The notes: generated from the sequence alone by a model not told the origin. A DNA stretch of 64,000 bases from Bacteroidales bacterium (GCA_009877105.1 WXFD01000026.1:37857-101856), one strand, 5' to 3'; numbered from the stretch's first letter, positions 30,401 to 38,388 are shown. Program-made: numbers and translations.

Positions 30401-30490
30401 CGTAACAGTACCGCTTACTCTTACCTGCGCAAAGATTGTCGCAGTAGTGGTAACCAGTACCAGCAGAAATAGATACAATTTTTTCATCAT
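27479..30490 (-). CDS. SusC/RagA-family TonB-dependent transporter
   Basis: 1003 residues. Signal peptide, then a carboxypeptidase-regulatory-like domain (VRVSGTVTDSDGEGLPGVSI, residues about 22-100), the plug with the family signature GLEEVVVTALGIARERKTL, and a long beta-barrel ending FNIKLNF. It imports ligands handed over by SusD, driven by TonB. No glycoside hydrolase or ECF sigma gene adjoins the pair, so the substrate is not indicated. An ATG at 30487 is an equal start. Confidence 0.95.
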   Translation of the reverse strand: MMKKLYLFLLVLVTTTATIFAQVRVSGTVTDSDGEGLPGVSILQVGTTVGTTTDINGSYTLNVTNANAVLRFTFVGMKTVEQPLNGRTTVNVTMESESIGLEEVVVTALGIARERKTLTYASQQISSVEISKARDINFMSSLSGKTSGLEIKKAASGAGGSTRTVLRGSKSLQGLSEPLYVIDGVPMVNRKGGQPGMWGGWDEGDGISQINQEDIESISVLKGSNAAVLYGSQGANGVVMINTKKGKAGTTDININSGTMFENVMLYPELQYKYGAINNAKESWSTTPLSKYDDKFVKDFFQTGYNLVNSISISGGTDKTTAYFSYGNTTARGVIPTNKYNKNNITFKQSTKLFKDKVRLSSNVMLANENTENRPPNGYYLNPLTGLYFFPRERDFQSFKENYQVWNDARNMFLQNWFVADHHQSNPYWILYKEPRTDLTKRVIASATVEYDIAKGLKFQTRTSIDYAVKTNEQQHAAGSNATNVSPNGRWYYRKYDDQLLYVDGIFTYNKRFGNISFDGLLGASWQKSVYGLGVSVDNGTNALFYPNEFNFQNLPLNVQVLSTLASRAVKQGAFANLQLGFKDMVFLDLSGRNDWSSTLAGTGNESYFYPSIGLSAILNQMLPLPDLITFSKVRASYTTVANEVPFNRINPMHTVTASGGVSRNTVAPFPDAKPEMLRSLEIGTEWRFFEGRFGFDFTYYNINSQDQFISLPALAGSGYTTYYVNAGEIINKGVELTLDAEPVSTSDFRWNTTFNFARNKNIVSELWPDDPGKRVDLGSSEGYFNYIVAGGSFGDLYGYKFLRNDAGQVILDAKGAPRKTALPELIGSLDPDFTLGWNNNFSYKRFSLGFLINGIFGGNCVSQTESMLDGAGVSKRSGDDRDRGYTVIDAVSEEGGAVTQIDPEKWYRAIGDRNGILEAYVYDRTNIRLTQLALSYDINVRALNLPIKAAAVSIVGQNLFFLYKKAPYDPELTMSTGLGSQSLDNFNVPATRTLGFNIKLNF

Positions 30491-30740
30491 AGAAATAAAA
30501 TTTTAGGTTAGGGTAATTATTAAATTGCTGAATTTTAGAAGTTTCAGCCTACTTTGCATTATATAATCCTGGGAATAACCGGGTGACGATAAAAGGGAAG
30601 TTTTATCTGAGAATGGAATATCCATAGGATGCGCGCTTAGGTTAGATAGCTTGGTTATGCAATACTATGGATTGTTTGCGAGCAAATAAGTTAAAATATT
30701 TTAAGAGTTCGTTAAACTTTACTGAAATGTGGGTTTATCA

Positions 30741-31130
30741 TTATTCAGCTATTACACAGTCAGCCTCCATTTCCACCAGCCAGTCTGCTTCCACAAAACG
30801 ACTGATTTCCACAAATGTGCATGCCGGTCTTATTCCGGAAAAATATTTTCCGTGGGCCCTTGCAGCTTCCTTCCAGTCGGAGGCGTTTTTCAGGTAAACC
30901 CTCGTCCTGATGATATTCTCAGGCTTACCGCCAGCATCATATATGGCTTTTTCGATTATTCTTATGCAATGGTCCGTCTGGCGGTACAGATCTCCCGGAT
31001 AAACAGTGTGACCATCATTATCTATCGGTGCAGTGCCCGACACGGAAATAATATTGCCGATTCTTACAGCCCTTGAGAAACCAATGGGCTTTTCATAAGG
31101 AGATCCGGATGATATGTTAATTCGTTTCAT
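30741..31130 (-). CDS. RidA family enamine/imine deaminase-like protein
   Basis: 129 residues from the ATG at 31130 (MKRINISSGSPYEKPIGFSR); a 10-residue extension from 31160 is less likely. Motifs of the YjgF/YER057c/UK114 family: ISVSGTAPIDNDGHTVYPGD, QTDHCIRIIEKAIYDAGGK and IIRTRVYLKN with the substrate arginine; the end GIRPACTFVEISRFVEADWL also fits. RidA hydrolyses reactive 2-aminoacrylate-type enamines; distant members have other roles. Monocistronic, upstream of the SusC promoter region on the same strand. Confidence 0.88.
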   Translation of the reverse strand: MKRINISSGSPYEKPIGFSRAVRIGNIISVSGTAPIDNDGHTVYPGDLYRQTDHCIRIIEKAIYDAGGKPENIIRTRVYLKNASDWKEAARAHGKYFSGIRPACTFVEISRFVEADWLVEMEADCVIAE

Positions 31131-31262
31131 AGGGGTAATGATATTAAATAAGATGGGCAATGACTTCAGGTAAACACGACGGAATTAAAGATACCGGCTA
31201 GTTGCTCTAGTTTCTTAATCAACGGCGATGCAAAAACAAAAAAGATCGGGCCGGATAATATA

Positions 31263-31544
31263 CTATTGCTTTCTGTTTTTCCAGTTCCACCATTTCAACA
31301 GCTCCGGATCATGCCTTTCATTTTCGGCATAATAAACGGCACAACGGAATACATACAATATGCATGGGTCGATCTTTTTCCTGTATTCGGCGCACAAAGT
31401 TTTATACAATTCTTCGGGATCCTGACCTGTTAAATCATTAACACTATGAATACCAAGAATATGCAGATCCCTGGCAATGCTTTTACCAACTCCCGGCACT
31501 GTCAGCAAACTGCATGAACCTTTGTTTTTTTTAATAACTTTCAC
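31263..31544 (-). CDS. Helix-hairpin-helix 'pathogenicity locus' Cdd1-like protein
   Basis: 93 residues. LLTVPGVGKSIARDLHILGI is a helix-hairpin-helix, followed by DPEELYKTLCAEYR, DPCILYVFRCAVYYAE and the C-terminal DPELLKWWNWK, a pattern recalled for the Cdd1 family. A DNA-binding function is possible but unknown. Single gene. Confidence 0.85.
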   Translation of the reverse strand: MKVIKKNKGSCSLLTVPGVGKSIARDLHILGIHSVNDLTGQDPEELYKTLCAEYRKKIDPCILYVFRCAVYYAENERHDPELLKWWNWKNRKQ

Positions 31545-31783
31545 TTATTATATGTTAAAATTTCAACTTATTGGATATTAATATGTTATGTTGCTTTATT
31601 AATAAATATGGAATGAAATATTGGAACACAGTATTGATATTCAGTTATTTAGTGTTGAGCCACCATTACAAAAATAACAATGACTACCCGGATTGAAAAC
31701 AAATTAACAACTTTATCAGATACGTTGAAAGAGTTCTTCGGGGACTAATGGCTTGAACATCTTAACAGATCAAACATTGAATA

Positions 31784-31945
31784 TCAGATTCCGTATCCTC
31801 CCACCCGGTAAGGATGGCATCCCCTTTTGCCTAACATACCGACTAGATATCCAAAAAGAGGGCCTTGATTTTCCTTATTAAGGAAATCGGTGTAGTTTTT
31901 ACTACCAAAGACTATCTGATAAAGAATCTGTGTGTAGGTTGACAT
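31784..31945 (-). pseudogene. Truncated IS200/REP-associated tyrosine transposase (Y1) remnant
   Basis: The frame from the ATG at 31945 starts MSTYTQILYQIVFGSKNYTD and continues LNKENQGPLFGYLVGMLGKR, which resembles the N-terminus of Bacteroidota Y1-type transposases (STYTQILYQIVFSTKN, ENREELFKYIWG). It stops after 53 residues, before the expected HUH histidine pair and catalytic tyrosine; an intact protein is about 150 residues. The frame upstream to 32005 is AT-rich and not part of it. A palindromic repeat array begins 63 bases upstream, as found around RAYT genes. Confidence 0.65.
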
Positions 31946-32007
31946 ATTTATTCCAATTAAAGAATGCAGCATAACAAATATAAACAAAACAATTATAATA
32001 AACAATT

Positions 32008-32378
32008 GGAAGTCAACCCCTCCGGGGTTGTGGCTGGCATGTGGTGATCTTTCCCCGGGGTGAGACCCGGGCTGCTGGAAGCCGACACCGCAGGTGTCGG
32101 GCTGGAAACACCTCCCAGGAAAAGCAGAATGGATTTGCCTGCACGGACTACTGGAGGCCGATGGAAGTCAACCCCTCCGGGGTTGTAATTGGCATGTGGT
32201 GATCTTTCCCCGGGGTGAGACCCGGGCTGCTGGAAGCCGACACCGCAGGTGTCGGGCTGGAAACACCTCCCAGGAAAAGCAGAATGGATTTGCCTGCACG
32301 GACTACTGGAAACCGATGGAAGTCAACCCCTCCGGGGTTGTAATTGGCATGTTGTGATCTTTCCCCGGGGTGAGACCC
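32008..32378 (+). repeat. Tandem 155-bp palindromic repeats (REP/BIME-like)
   Basis: Two full units (32008-32162 and 32163-32317) and a third of 61 bases (32318-32378), nearly identical. Each full unit holds three palindromes: CAACCCC-TCC-GGGGTTG (first copy 32014-32030), CCCGGG-GTGAGA-CCCGGG (about 32054-32071) and CCGACACC-GCA-GGTGTCGG (32082-32100). Units differ at a few bases only (for example TGGCTGG versus TAATTGG). The third copy diverges at 32379. The plus-strand open frames over it are by-products of the repeat. The density of GC-rich hairpins beside a transposase remnant fits a REP-type element. Confidence 0.9.
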
Positions 32379-32820
32379 TTTTTAGCAACGATATAGATAA
32401 TTTACCCAAAGCTGTAAATTTTTACCATTGCTTAGACCCATGATATTAACAGATTCCTGGAAATCATTTATTTTTCGTTTTTAGCATGAGACCCTGGCGG
32501 AATGAAAATAATGTTTCTAATTAACTTCCATATCCGCTATACGGAAAACATAATCTAACGATGGATCCGTGCAAGAATTCCGCGTCCGCAACGCGTAATG
32601 CAAGGAAAACAGGTAAGAATAGTACTGCTACAACCCCGGGCAAGGATTACAAGGATATCCTGCATGATCTTAGATATTTTAAGGGAGAAGGTTGTATCAA
32701 AAGACACACTTTTATTGCACAGTCCTGAATCCCTGCCTGCACTGCCATTACAGCAGGCAGGTCCTAAAGGTGGCTTATTGATTATATGCTATTTAAAACC
32801 CCCTATATGGGTACTACTCT
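32379..32820. other. Gene-free stretch between the repeat array and the IS5-like remnant
   Basis: About 440 bases with no convincing gene. The frame at 32598-33014 is 138 residues long but has unnatural composition and overlaps the remnant frame downstream. Confidence 0.5.
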
Positions 32821-33048
32821 TTGAACTACTTTTTATACAGATTTCCAGCCCTGAGGACTGGACTTCCAGTAGCCCTTACTTTTTACTGGCACCTTTGGGA
32901 GCAGGTTCCCCGAGCTACTACACGTATCCTTGCCGCGCGCCTTGTTGTCACGATCAGGAGCACTTATGGCAAGAATCCGGCAACAGGAGGAGTTGCCTCA
33001 TTCAACCAAAGTGAAAAAGCGGCAGTTGGCCACCACTACTTGGCTTAA
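32821..33048 (+). pseudogene. Probable IS5-type transposase remnant
   Basis: A 75-codon frame contains LRTG, FYWHLWEQVP and, about 25 residues later, YGKNPATGGV. Spacing and residues resemble the IS5-family N-terminal region (LRTG, Y-x-x-F-x-x-W, then GKNP-x-P-x-AG-V). No inverted repeats or catalytic DDE residues were found, and the rest is missing. Similarity is weak and read by eye only. Confidence 0.3.
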
Positions 33049-33072
33049 TTCCTTTTATGTTTATAATATTTC

Positions 33073-33731
33073 ATGAAAAATTTCCTGATGAAAATTACAT
33101 TTAAACTGAGCCTTTATATTATTTTCACCTTCGGAATCAGCTGTACACTTGTAATTGGTTATGCAATTGCCGGAGGGAATATATCTCCTGAGTCTGCAGA
33201 ATTCTTCATAATGACGCTGGTTTTTATGTTCACTCCTATGATCCGTGTCATTATTATTGAAAAGTTGTTTTTAAGAGCTGGATTTGGAATGTTTACCCTC
33301 TCAAATTCAGATGGAACCGCTGGTGGTGGATAGCATGACTGTCGCCTCTTGTCATTGTACTGGCAACATCTGCATTCGGGTTGCTTATTCCCGGGGTAAA
33401 GCTTCCTCCTGAGAAGAAAGGGAGGTATGACAGATTTAGTCATGTTCTTACGCCTGATCAGATTGAACAAATGAAAAACGCGCCAATACCGGTGCATCCT
33501 TTTTTTGTAACCATTGTGGAGGGACTAATTGACGGAATTACCATCAATGCTGTTGCCGGTTTCGGGGATGAACCTGACTGGCGCGGTCTGATGCTTCGGG
33601 AGCTTTCCTATCTGGCCGTTCTGCATCCGATCATACTGAAATTCTTCAAATCGACAGGCAACCCGATTGTTCTGTCTTACTGTAATAGAGGATTCAACTT
33701 GATAAAAAACAGATCCTATTACCATGATTAG
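33073..33731 (+). pseudogene. Broken CPBP-family intramembrane protease gene
   Basis: The first 87 codons (33073-33333) begin with two hydrophobic helices and then shift frame near 33300. In the next frame WNRWWWIA is followed by an in-frame TGA (33334-33336) where a Trp would fit, then LVIVLATSAFGLLIPGVKLP, and the second half from 33381. That half carries FGDEPDWRGLMLREL, similar to the CPBP motif FGEE-x-GWRG but with Asp for the first Glu, and stops soon after, missing the rest of the membrane domain. Disabled by frameshift, stop and 3' loss. It overlaps the following hydrolase start by 8 bases. Confidence 0.7.
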
Positions 33732-34713
33732 TCGTTTTATTTCAGCAGTATCCCTTGCCGTTCTGATGCAGGCCTGCATTTCCGGATCGCACAAGGATAA
33801 ATTGATCCTTGCTGATGCAATACCTTCAGCCGGCTTCAATTATCCCTATTTTCTCTTTATTCCTCACGGAATATCTGATGAGGATGAAATGATATTGATT
33901 GTTGAACCAAATAATTCGGGCTTTGCTGATGATGATTTTGAGAAGCATAAGGAAAAGGCAGGGAGAATAGCATCCCGTGATTTTTATCCTGGCAACTATG
34001 CTGCGCGGAAACTGAAGTTCCCCCTTCTTGTACCTGTTTTTCCCCGTCCGCTGACTGAATGGAAGATATACACCCATGCCTTCGACAGGGATGTTGCTCT
34101 TCAGAAGGATAATTCCCTTGAGCGGATCGATCTGCAGCTTCTTGCAATGATTGGGGATGCAGCTCGGAGACTGGGGGAGATGGGCTTCAAAATAGATGAA
34201 AAAATATTCATGACCGGCTTTTCAGCCTCAGGTTCTTTTGTAAACAGGTTTACCGCCATACATCCGGAAAAAATAATGGCAGCTGCTGCAGGAGGTACAA
34301 ACGGGTTACTGATTTTGCCGGTTGACAGCCTGAAAGGAGAACCGCTTCCCTTTCCCCTGGGAACCGTTGATTTCTTGTCTCTTTTCGGGCGAAAGTTTGA
34401 CTTGTCATTGTTTTCACGGACACCCCAGTATTATTATATTGGAGAACTGGATGACAATGATGCAGTTCTGTTTGAAGACGCATATGATCAATCGGAAAGA
34501 CAACTGGTCCTGGAATTGTTGGGAGAGAAGATGCAGCCGGCACGATGGAATGAATGCATTAATATCTACCGGGGAAAAAACGTGAAAGCACAATTCAGAA
34601 CATATTCAGGTACGGGCCATGAATTCACTGATGAGATCAAAACGGATATTCTTAATTTTTTCATGGAACAGATGCCCGGTAACTATAAGGAAAAAAGGGA
34701 AAATAACCGTTAA
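33724..34713 (+). CDS. Alpha/beta-hydrolase-like lipoprotein
   Basis: 329 residues. An N-terminal signal ends in a lipobox (LMQAC). The nucleophile elbow is GFSASG (about residues 162-167) and the histidine lies in SGTGHEFTDE near the C-terminus; an acidic third member is probable near ELDDNDA. This suggests a surface-exposed or periplasmic esterase or peptidase. Start overlaps the CPBP pseudogene by 8 bases. Substrate unknown. Confidence 0.72.
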   Translation: MISRFISAVSLAVLMQACISGSHKDKLILADAIPSAGFNYPYFLFIPHGISDEDEMILIVEPNNSGFADDDFEKHKEKAGRIASRDFYPGNYAARKLKFPLLVPVFPRPLTEWKIYTHAFDRDVALQKDNSLERIDLQLLAMIGDAARRLGEMGFKIDEKIFMTGFSASGSFVNRFTAIHPEKIMAAAAGGTNGLLILPVDSLKGEPLPFPLGTVDFLSLFGRKFDLSLFSRTPQYYYIGELDDNDAVLFEDAYDQSERQLVLELLGEKMQPARWNECINIYRGKNVKAQFRTYSGTGHEFTDEIKTDILNFFMEQMPGNYKEKRENNR

Positions 34714-34958
34714 GATCTCTGAGGATCCGGCTTTTTCGATCCTACGGGATAACGGTTATAATTACACCGGTGATTCTGTTGAGGCATTTGAGGCAGTTTG
34801 GATTTGTGGTTCTTTTTAAGACGGATGAAGCGACTTTGAAACTGAACATAATTAAAAACTGGCAGATGGGCCTTAATCCTGAACCGTGACTCAGGCTGCA
34901 GGATCCAGACTCCCGGCATCCGCAACCATTTCAGGTGATGCATGTTTGCCTGCTCCGG

Positions 34959-36218
34959 TCATTTCAAACCGAAGATCCAGGGTAATCCGAATACAACAAA
35001 AACTGTCCACAAGGCATAAACGGGCAGATATCGGGCTATGGTTAATTCAACCTGTTTAATATCCCGGCCCGAAAAATTAACCCTGTAGAGATCAATCATT
35101 ATCAGAAACAGATTTCCAGAGATCAGCAGGTTCGAACCTAGAACAGCTGTCCTGTTTGGTGTGAATCCAAATTCCCCGAGCCGGTAAAGAATTGCTGACA
35201 GGGCGACCAGATCAATTATCAATGCGATAACTGAAAGCGCAAACAGGGTAATTTCGGAGAAACGGTACTTCCTGTTTGCTGTCATCTCCGAGACTGAGAA
35301 AATAATAATTGCCATTACTCCGATCAGCATAAGATTAAAAACGATCAAATAATCCCTGTCGTTGTATGGATCCTTACCGAAAACCGGGATAACAATAAGG
35401 TAAACGATCAGTGTTATTAAAACCAGCGGACTGAATAAATTTGCGATCACAGGGGCAACCTGTTTCGTTATAAACGGGTATTTACGGATTATATATGTTG
35501 CTGCAACAGGGACGGATACCAGGCCCCACACCACGATGTAATTAAAATAGAACCGTTCTATTGTGAGGTCAATGGCAGTAAACAGCCCAAGGGTCAACCC
35601 TGTCAGAATTCCGCCTGCAATTAAAATAAGTGCTCCCAGCACTGCCAGGTCACCATTATATCTTATATAATCAATGCGCCTCGATTTGTTTCTGATATCA
35701 AAGTCGATGAAAATCAACCCGTATAAGCACCAGATCATGAATGGCAGATGAATGCAGGCCAGGATTACAGAATTGCTGAATTTGTCGGATGGAAGAAAAT
35801 TTATATAAACTGCAGATATTATAAACACTGATGAAGAAATCAATACCTGTTTGATTCTGATCATTTCTTTTGTAAGAAAAGCATACAGGGAAAGTCCACC
35901 AAATATAATCAGGCCTGCATTTTTCTCATAAAAGAAACTATCTCTAATCAGGTTGTCAAACAGCTGTGGGAGCTTAATCAGAAATCCTGTTATCGCGCAA
36001 ACAATGATAAGGATCAACACGTCCGTCTTTTTGATCCTGGCAGAAATTCCGCTTGTTTTATCAAATTCAAGCCGGATTTTCCAGAAGTCAGTGCCACTTC
36101 TGCCAGCAATTTCCGGATAGATTTCATTGAAAGCTTTTTCAAAGCCCTTTTTGTCGGCCCTGTATAGTGCTTCAAGATACCCTGGATCATCTATGTTTTC
36201 AAGGATCTTGTTTTTCAT
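34959..36218 (-). CDS. DUF4153-like polytopic membrane protein
   Basis: 419 residues. A soluble N-terminal part of about 65 residues (YRADKKGFEKAFNEIYPEI, WKIRLEFDK) is followed by about ten membrane helices. Architecture and opening resemble Bacteroidota DUF4153 proteins; function unknown. Monocistronic, convergent with the lipoprotein hydrolase across a 245-base gap with no gene. Confidence 0.65.
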   Translation of the reverse strand: MKNKILENIDDPGYLEALYRADKKGFEKAFNEIYPEIAGRSGTDFWKIRLEFDKTSGISARIKKTDVLILIIVCAITGFLIKLPQLFDNLIRDSFFYEKNAGLIIFGGLSLYAFLTKEMIRIKQVLISSSVFIISAVYINFLPSDKFSNSVILACIHLPFMIWCLYGLIFIDFDIRNKSRRIDYIRYNGDLAVLGALILIAGGILTGLTLGLFTAIDLTIERFYFNYIVVWGLVSVPVAATYIIRKYPFITKQVAPVIANLFSPLVLITLIVYLIVIPVFGKDPYNDRDYLIVFNLMLIGVMAIIIFSVSEMTANRKYRFSEITLFALSVIALIIDLVALSAILYRLGEFGFTPNRTAVLGSNLLISGNLFLIMIDLYRVNFSGRDIKQVELTIARYLPVYALWTVFVVFGLPWIFGLK

Positions 36219-36270
36219 CCGGTATATTTAATTTCTTGGCGGACATCCTGATCATCCTAACGGGACATGC

Positions 36271-37068
36271 TTACTCCGGAGTAATCTCTTCCCCCGTTTC
36301 CAGGCTTTGCGTCAGATCGTTCAGAAATCTTACCATGGGTGCTCCGTCCATTACATCGTGATCGGCCAGGATTGTCATATTTAAAATCTCCCTGATCTTT
36401 ATCTCATTATTTTTAACCACAGGTTTCTGAATAACTGATCCCACACCAAATGATACAGGATGAACCGATCTGTGTATGAACCAGCCGTTAATTCTGCCGG
36501 TCATCCCTACTGATGTGACAGCAACATTACCCATTGTTTTATAGGCAGCCCCTGGGATCTTGAGCAGCATACTCCAGAAAAGCCTCCGGAACCACCCGGG
36601 CAGATGGTAATAGATCCTTTGATATGCCGTTGACTTCCTGGTTAAAACAATATCGGACGGGTTTACGACCTGCTCCCTGGCAAATTGTATCTCCTGTGTT
36701 ATTTGAGAGAGAGATTTTTCGTTTGCTTTTTCAATGACCACAGGCATCGGTACTTTATTTCCCCCGGTTTCCTTTTCCACGATCATTGAAACGTTAATGT
36801 CATTGAAAATAATGAGCCTTTTTTTGCTATGAAGATATGCTGCTGCTTCAGGATGTTTTTGCACGACACGGGCAATTGTTTTAACAAGCCAGGCATTGAA
36901 AGAAACATTGGTGCCATTTTTCCTGAGCGACCTTAGTCTGGTCCTGCTTTCTGTAACATCAAATTCAAGGATTGCGGCGATATGATGCTTTCTCAAACCA
37001 ACCGCAAAAATGTCAAATGTTGGTATTCTGGTGCGCGCTATACTGTGAAACTGGTAATTTTTTGTCAT
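36271..37068 (-). CDS. Free-standing E2-type acyltransferase domain protein
   Basis: 265 residues from the ATG at 37068 (MTKNYQFHSI); 37119 is an alternative. The fold is that of the 2-oxoacid dehydrogenase E2 catalytic domain/chloramphenicol acetyltransferase: N-terminal FDVTESRTRLRSLRK and the C-terminal active site ILADHDVMDGAPMVRF, which retains the DHxxxDG His and Asp. No lipoyl or subunit-binding domain precedes it and no E1/E3 genes adjoin. It therefore probably acts as a separate CoA-dependent acyltransferase. Acceptor unknown. Confidence 0.83.
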   Translation of the reverse strand: MTKNYQFHSIARTRIPTFDIFAVGLRKHHIAAILEFDVTESRTRLRSLRKNGTNVSFNAWLVKTIARVVQKHPEAAAYLHSKKRLIIFNDINVSMIVEKETGGNKVPMPVVIEKANEKSLSQITQEIQFAREQVVNPSDIVLTRKSTAYQRIYYHLPGWFRRLFWSMLLKIPGAAYKTMGNVAVTSVGMTGRINGWFIHRSVHPVSFGVGSVIQKPVVKNNEIKIREILNMTILADHDVMDGAPMVRFLNDLTQSLETGEEITPE

Positions 37069-37119
37069 TGAATGAAAATCTGGAGTAAATCGTGGGTCCA
37101 TTGCCTGATGCCCTGGCAT

Positions 37120-37488
37120 ACTGTGACAGTACGTCTGTGCAGCCCCAAATTAATCAAAGTTTCATTCATACCAGGTTTAAGCGTCTGATATTTTCACTGG
37201 TCATTAAGCATCTGCTTCCCGGCACAGACACACGGTTGTAAGAAAAGTGAAGCGAGGTTTCCATATTTTGATCGTAAATCATGGAATTCCGGTACGTTCC
37301 TTCACATAACACCAATCGCTGTCATCCAGGATGGGAATATTTAAAATCTTCCCTGAAGCTTTTAAAAAGGCTGAATACTTCTGACAGGAATTACCGCCGG
37401 TAAACCCGGGAATTATCTCTTTCTCCGGAGTAATGGTGCTGCTTGCCCAATAAGCTTCAGCACCACTAACAGTTAACACAGGCTGGCT
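37120..37488. other. Spacer between the acyltransferase and YceI genes
   Basis: Contains only a 66-codon minus-strand frame (37279-37479), listed separately. The rest shows no gene, RNA or strong repeat. Confidence 0.5.
37279..37479 (-). CDS. Short hypothetical frame after yceI
   Basis: 66 codons, starting 10 bases after the yceI stop on the same strand. No signal peptide and no recognised motif. Acceptable composition (several Gly, Ser, Trp). It could be a small real gene or a remnant; evidence is position only. Confidence 0.2.
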   Translation of the reverse strand: MLTVSGAEAYWASSTITPEKEIIPGFTGGNSCQKYSAFLKASGKILNIPILDDSDWCYVKERTGIP

Positions 37489-38025
37489 CTACGAAGGCTT
37501 ATATGTAAATTCAACATGAAGGTCGAGACTGACTTCATCACCGACAACGGCACCGCCGGCTTCAATCAGATCGTTATAAACCATGCCGAATTCCTTGCGG
37601 TTCAATTTTCCGCTCAGTGAGAAACCGGCCCGCCGTAAACCATATGGATCAGTAATGATCCCTCCAAACTCAACAGCAAGTTCGATCGGTTTTGTCACAC
37701 CCCTCATTGTTAAATTACCCTTCAGGATGTAATCTTCCCCTCCCTTTTTCTCGAAAGAGGTAGATTCAAAAGTCAGGTTCGGGAACTCATCAGCCTTAAA
37801 GAAATCACCGGAGCGCAGGTGATCGTCCCTCATCTTATTACGGGTGTTAATGCTGGCAGCTGCCGCAGAGAAAAAAGCTTTTGCTCCCTGCATTTCTTCA
37901 CCGTCGGTTTCTATCCAGGTTTCAAATTGTTCAAATTCACCCCTGACCTTTGATATAACCATATGTCGTACCGAAAACTGTATTTGTGTGTGTACGGGGT
38001 CCACACTCCACCTGATTTTGCTCAT
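37489..38025 (-). CDS. YceI family lipid-binding protein
   Basis: 178 residues, typical length for the YceI lipocalin-like fold that binds polyprenoid chains. Landmarks: WSVDPVHTQIQFSVRHMVIS, VRGEFEQFE, ADEFPNLTFESTSFEK and GNLTMRGVTKPIELAVEF. No signal peptide is visible, so it is predicted cytosolic, unlike E. coli YceI. Inverted repeats upstream suggest a dedicated regulator. Confidence 0.93.
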   Translation of the reverse strand: MSKIRWSVDPVHTQIQFSVRHMVISKVRGEFEQFETWIETDGEEMQGAKAFFSAAAASINTRNKMRDDHLRSGDFFKADEFPNLTFESTSFEKKGGEDYILKGNLTMRGVTKPIELAVEFGGIITDPYGLRRAGFSLSGKLNRKEFGMVYNDLIEAGGAVVGDEVSLDLHVEFTYKPS

Positions 38026-38043
38026 AATATAGTGTTTTTTGTA

Positions 38044-38075
38044 AGTTAAACATTTTAACTGTAAAAGTGTTTAAC
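38044..38075. promoter_or_regulatory. Inverted-repeat cluster upstream of yceI
   Basis: AGTTAAA (38044-38050) and TTTAACT (38054-38060) are perfect inverted repeats around CAT. In addition GTTAAACA (38045-38052) is the inverse of TGTTTAAC (38068-38075), 15 bases apart. Another TTTAAACA lies near 38100. The cluster begins 19 bases from the yceI start, where an operator would be expected. The binding protein is unknown; the neighbouring TetR is one candidate. Confidence 0.5.
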
Positions 38076-38307
38076 ATTTACTCATTAAAAGCATATTCAT
38101 TTAAACATTTTCTGATAGTCAGGCGATTACGATCTCTTGTAACAGTCGTAATCCCGGAACCGCTTAAACGAACGAAGCGGAAGCAACATTTTCATTTCCC
38201 TGCAGCTTTTCTGCTTACTGAAAAAAATTTTCAGGAAATTAAACAGGACACGGATGCAGTTTAAGCCTGTCTGTGAATTCACGGACAAGATCCTGGGCAT
38301 AAAAAAA

Positions 38308-38335
38308 TTATATTATATATACTATTATAATATAA
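38308..38335. promoter_or_regulatory. Candidate TetR operator over the tetR promoter
   Basis: Perfect inverted repeat TTATATTAT (38308-38316) and ATAATATAA (38327-38335), 9-base arms with a 10-base spacer. It lies immediately upstream of a TAAATTTG box at 38342-38349 and covers the place where a -33 element would be. Total length 28 bases is usual for TetR operators. High AT content means some chance of a spurious match. Confidence 0.55.
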
Positions 38336-38341
38336 ATAGTG

Positions 38342-38349
38342 TAAATTTG
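38342..38349 (+). promoter_or_regulatory. Candidate -7 box of the tetR-efflux operon
   Basis: TAAATTTG fits TAnnTTTG; start of transcription would be near 38356, with a leader of about 33 bases to the tetR ATG. No TTTG box at the correct distance upstream. Confidence 0.45.
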
Positions 38350-38388
38350 TAAAGAATATTATTTACCAGAAAATTCGGGGAAGCAATT

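Noticed and set aside
31263..31544. Cdd1-like gene as part of a defence or mobile system
   Set aside because: It has an intact family pattern but no neighbouring defence genes; its position beside transposon remnants may be chance.
32008..32378. Tandem repeats as a CRISPR array
   Set aside because: The unit is 155 bases with no separate spacers, only three copies, and no cas genes.
32094..32443. Plus-strand open frames of 64-87 codons over the 155-bp repeats
   Set aside because: The translated sequences repeat the DNA unit, and the palindromes dictate composition; no start signals or domain.
32598..33014. 138-codon frame as a real protein
   Set aside because: Composition is unnatural and it overlaps a frame with transposase-like spacing.
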